A stretch of 64,000 bases of DNA from Paenibacillus thiaminolyticus (GTDB lineage Bacteria; Bacillota; Bacilli; Paenibacillales; Paenibacillaceae): the NCBI RefSeq assembly GCF_007066085.1, contig NZ_CP041405.1, forward strand, positions 3,693,001 to 3,757,000, read 5' to 3'. Below are positions 63,751 to 64,000 of the stretch, in pieces (positions within the stretch are counted from its first letter, which is position 1; each line of letters starts with the position of its first letter). Both the position numbers and the translations under genes were made by a program. The notes under the pieces are model-generated. The model made no database searches and was not told the origin of the DNA. It saw only the letters and a program-made list of their open reading frames with translations.

Positions 63751-64000
63751 GCGAACACACTTCTTTCTGTCTGACTTCGGAAGAATCATGAATGGTTTCT
63801 TCAGTAACTCATCTATCCTCTCATATCCGCGCCATTTGTCAAGATCGCGGAACGCCTCCCATTTTCCATGAAGACATTCCGTGCACACGCAGCAAGCGCA
63901 TACATTTACCACGTATACGGATCGATTCCTCCGACCTCGCCTTCCCTTCCGCATGATTGCATTTCCTTTGGCAAATACTGAAAACATTACCTTGGAAGCG
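63751..64000. other. Right end of the window
   Basis: 250 bases upstream of the EamA gene. No gene or clear promoter that I can support. Confidence 0.35.

Noticed and set aside
1..64000. CRISPR array, rRNA or tRNA genes
   Set aside because: No regular direct-repeat array with spacers and no recognisable rRNA or tRNA sequence was found by eye.

Overview
The window looks like a chromosomal segment of a spore-forming Firmicute, most likely Paenibacillus. Support: a CotA-type spore laccase with a sigma-K-like promoter, a very large exported protein with three C-terminal SLH domains, AGGAGG-type ribosome sites with GTG/TTG starts, and a DesK/DesR-type two-component pair. GC content is uneven: the 54.8-61 kb gene is very GC-rich, while about 36.9-49.6 kb is strikingly AT-rich.

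Layout. 1-3 kb: truncated AGCS sodium/amino-acid symporter, an XRE regulator overlapping peptide deformylase, a YitT-family protein. 3.1-6.7 kb (minus): a tight four-gene ADP-ribose operon (NrtR-like Nudix/wHTH, NADAR, PARG-like macrodomain, DUF4272). 6.8-17 kb: small regulators, PhnA, an ArsR/MFS pair with a repeated operator, YhhN, Bax-inhibitor-1 family, DUF418 plus histidine kinase plus response regulator, a Dph6-like ATP pyrophosphatase. 16.4-18.2 kb: AbrB-type regulator plus ABC exporter. 18.2-21.6 kb: a gene graveyard (epimerase pseudogene, fragment of a second EEP gene, intergenic repeat) around an intact EEP phosphatase. 21.6-36.6 kb: CYP102-like P450-reductase fusion, membrane metallopeptidase, DUF4386 with a Crp/Fnr regulator, an XRE-ImmA/IrrE protein with an unknown partner, malate:quinone oxidoreductase, CotA laccase, fatty-acid hydroxylase, DJ-1/PfpI protein, WYL regulator, uracil-DNA glycosylase.

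36.6-49.9 kb is the most unusual part: an AT-rich island with a 12-gene leftward operon of two carrier proteins, three KAS III enzymes, three short-chain reductases, an AAC(3)-like acyltransferase, a stand-alone amino-acid adenylation enzyme, a formyltransferase and an MBL hydrolase, with a divergent GNAT-like gene. A decayed copy of the carrier protein and GNAT-like gene lies at its left edge, and a near-identical 14-N8-9 direct repeat lies on both sides. The gene set suggests stepwise, non-iterative building of a short beta-hydroxyacyl chain, amino-acid activation, and amide and formyl transfer. The product is unknown. No glycosyltransferase or modular NRPS/PKS is present.

50-64 kb: decayed ORFs, a membrane-anchored serine hydrolase, a frameshifted IS4-family element inserted just downstream of rlmH, rlmH, the 2062-residue SLH phosphodiester glycosidase/metallophosphatase, a nitroreductase with an operator-like palindrome, a second copy of the intergenic repeat, and an EamA exporter. 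I saw no rRNA, tRNA or CRISPR array.
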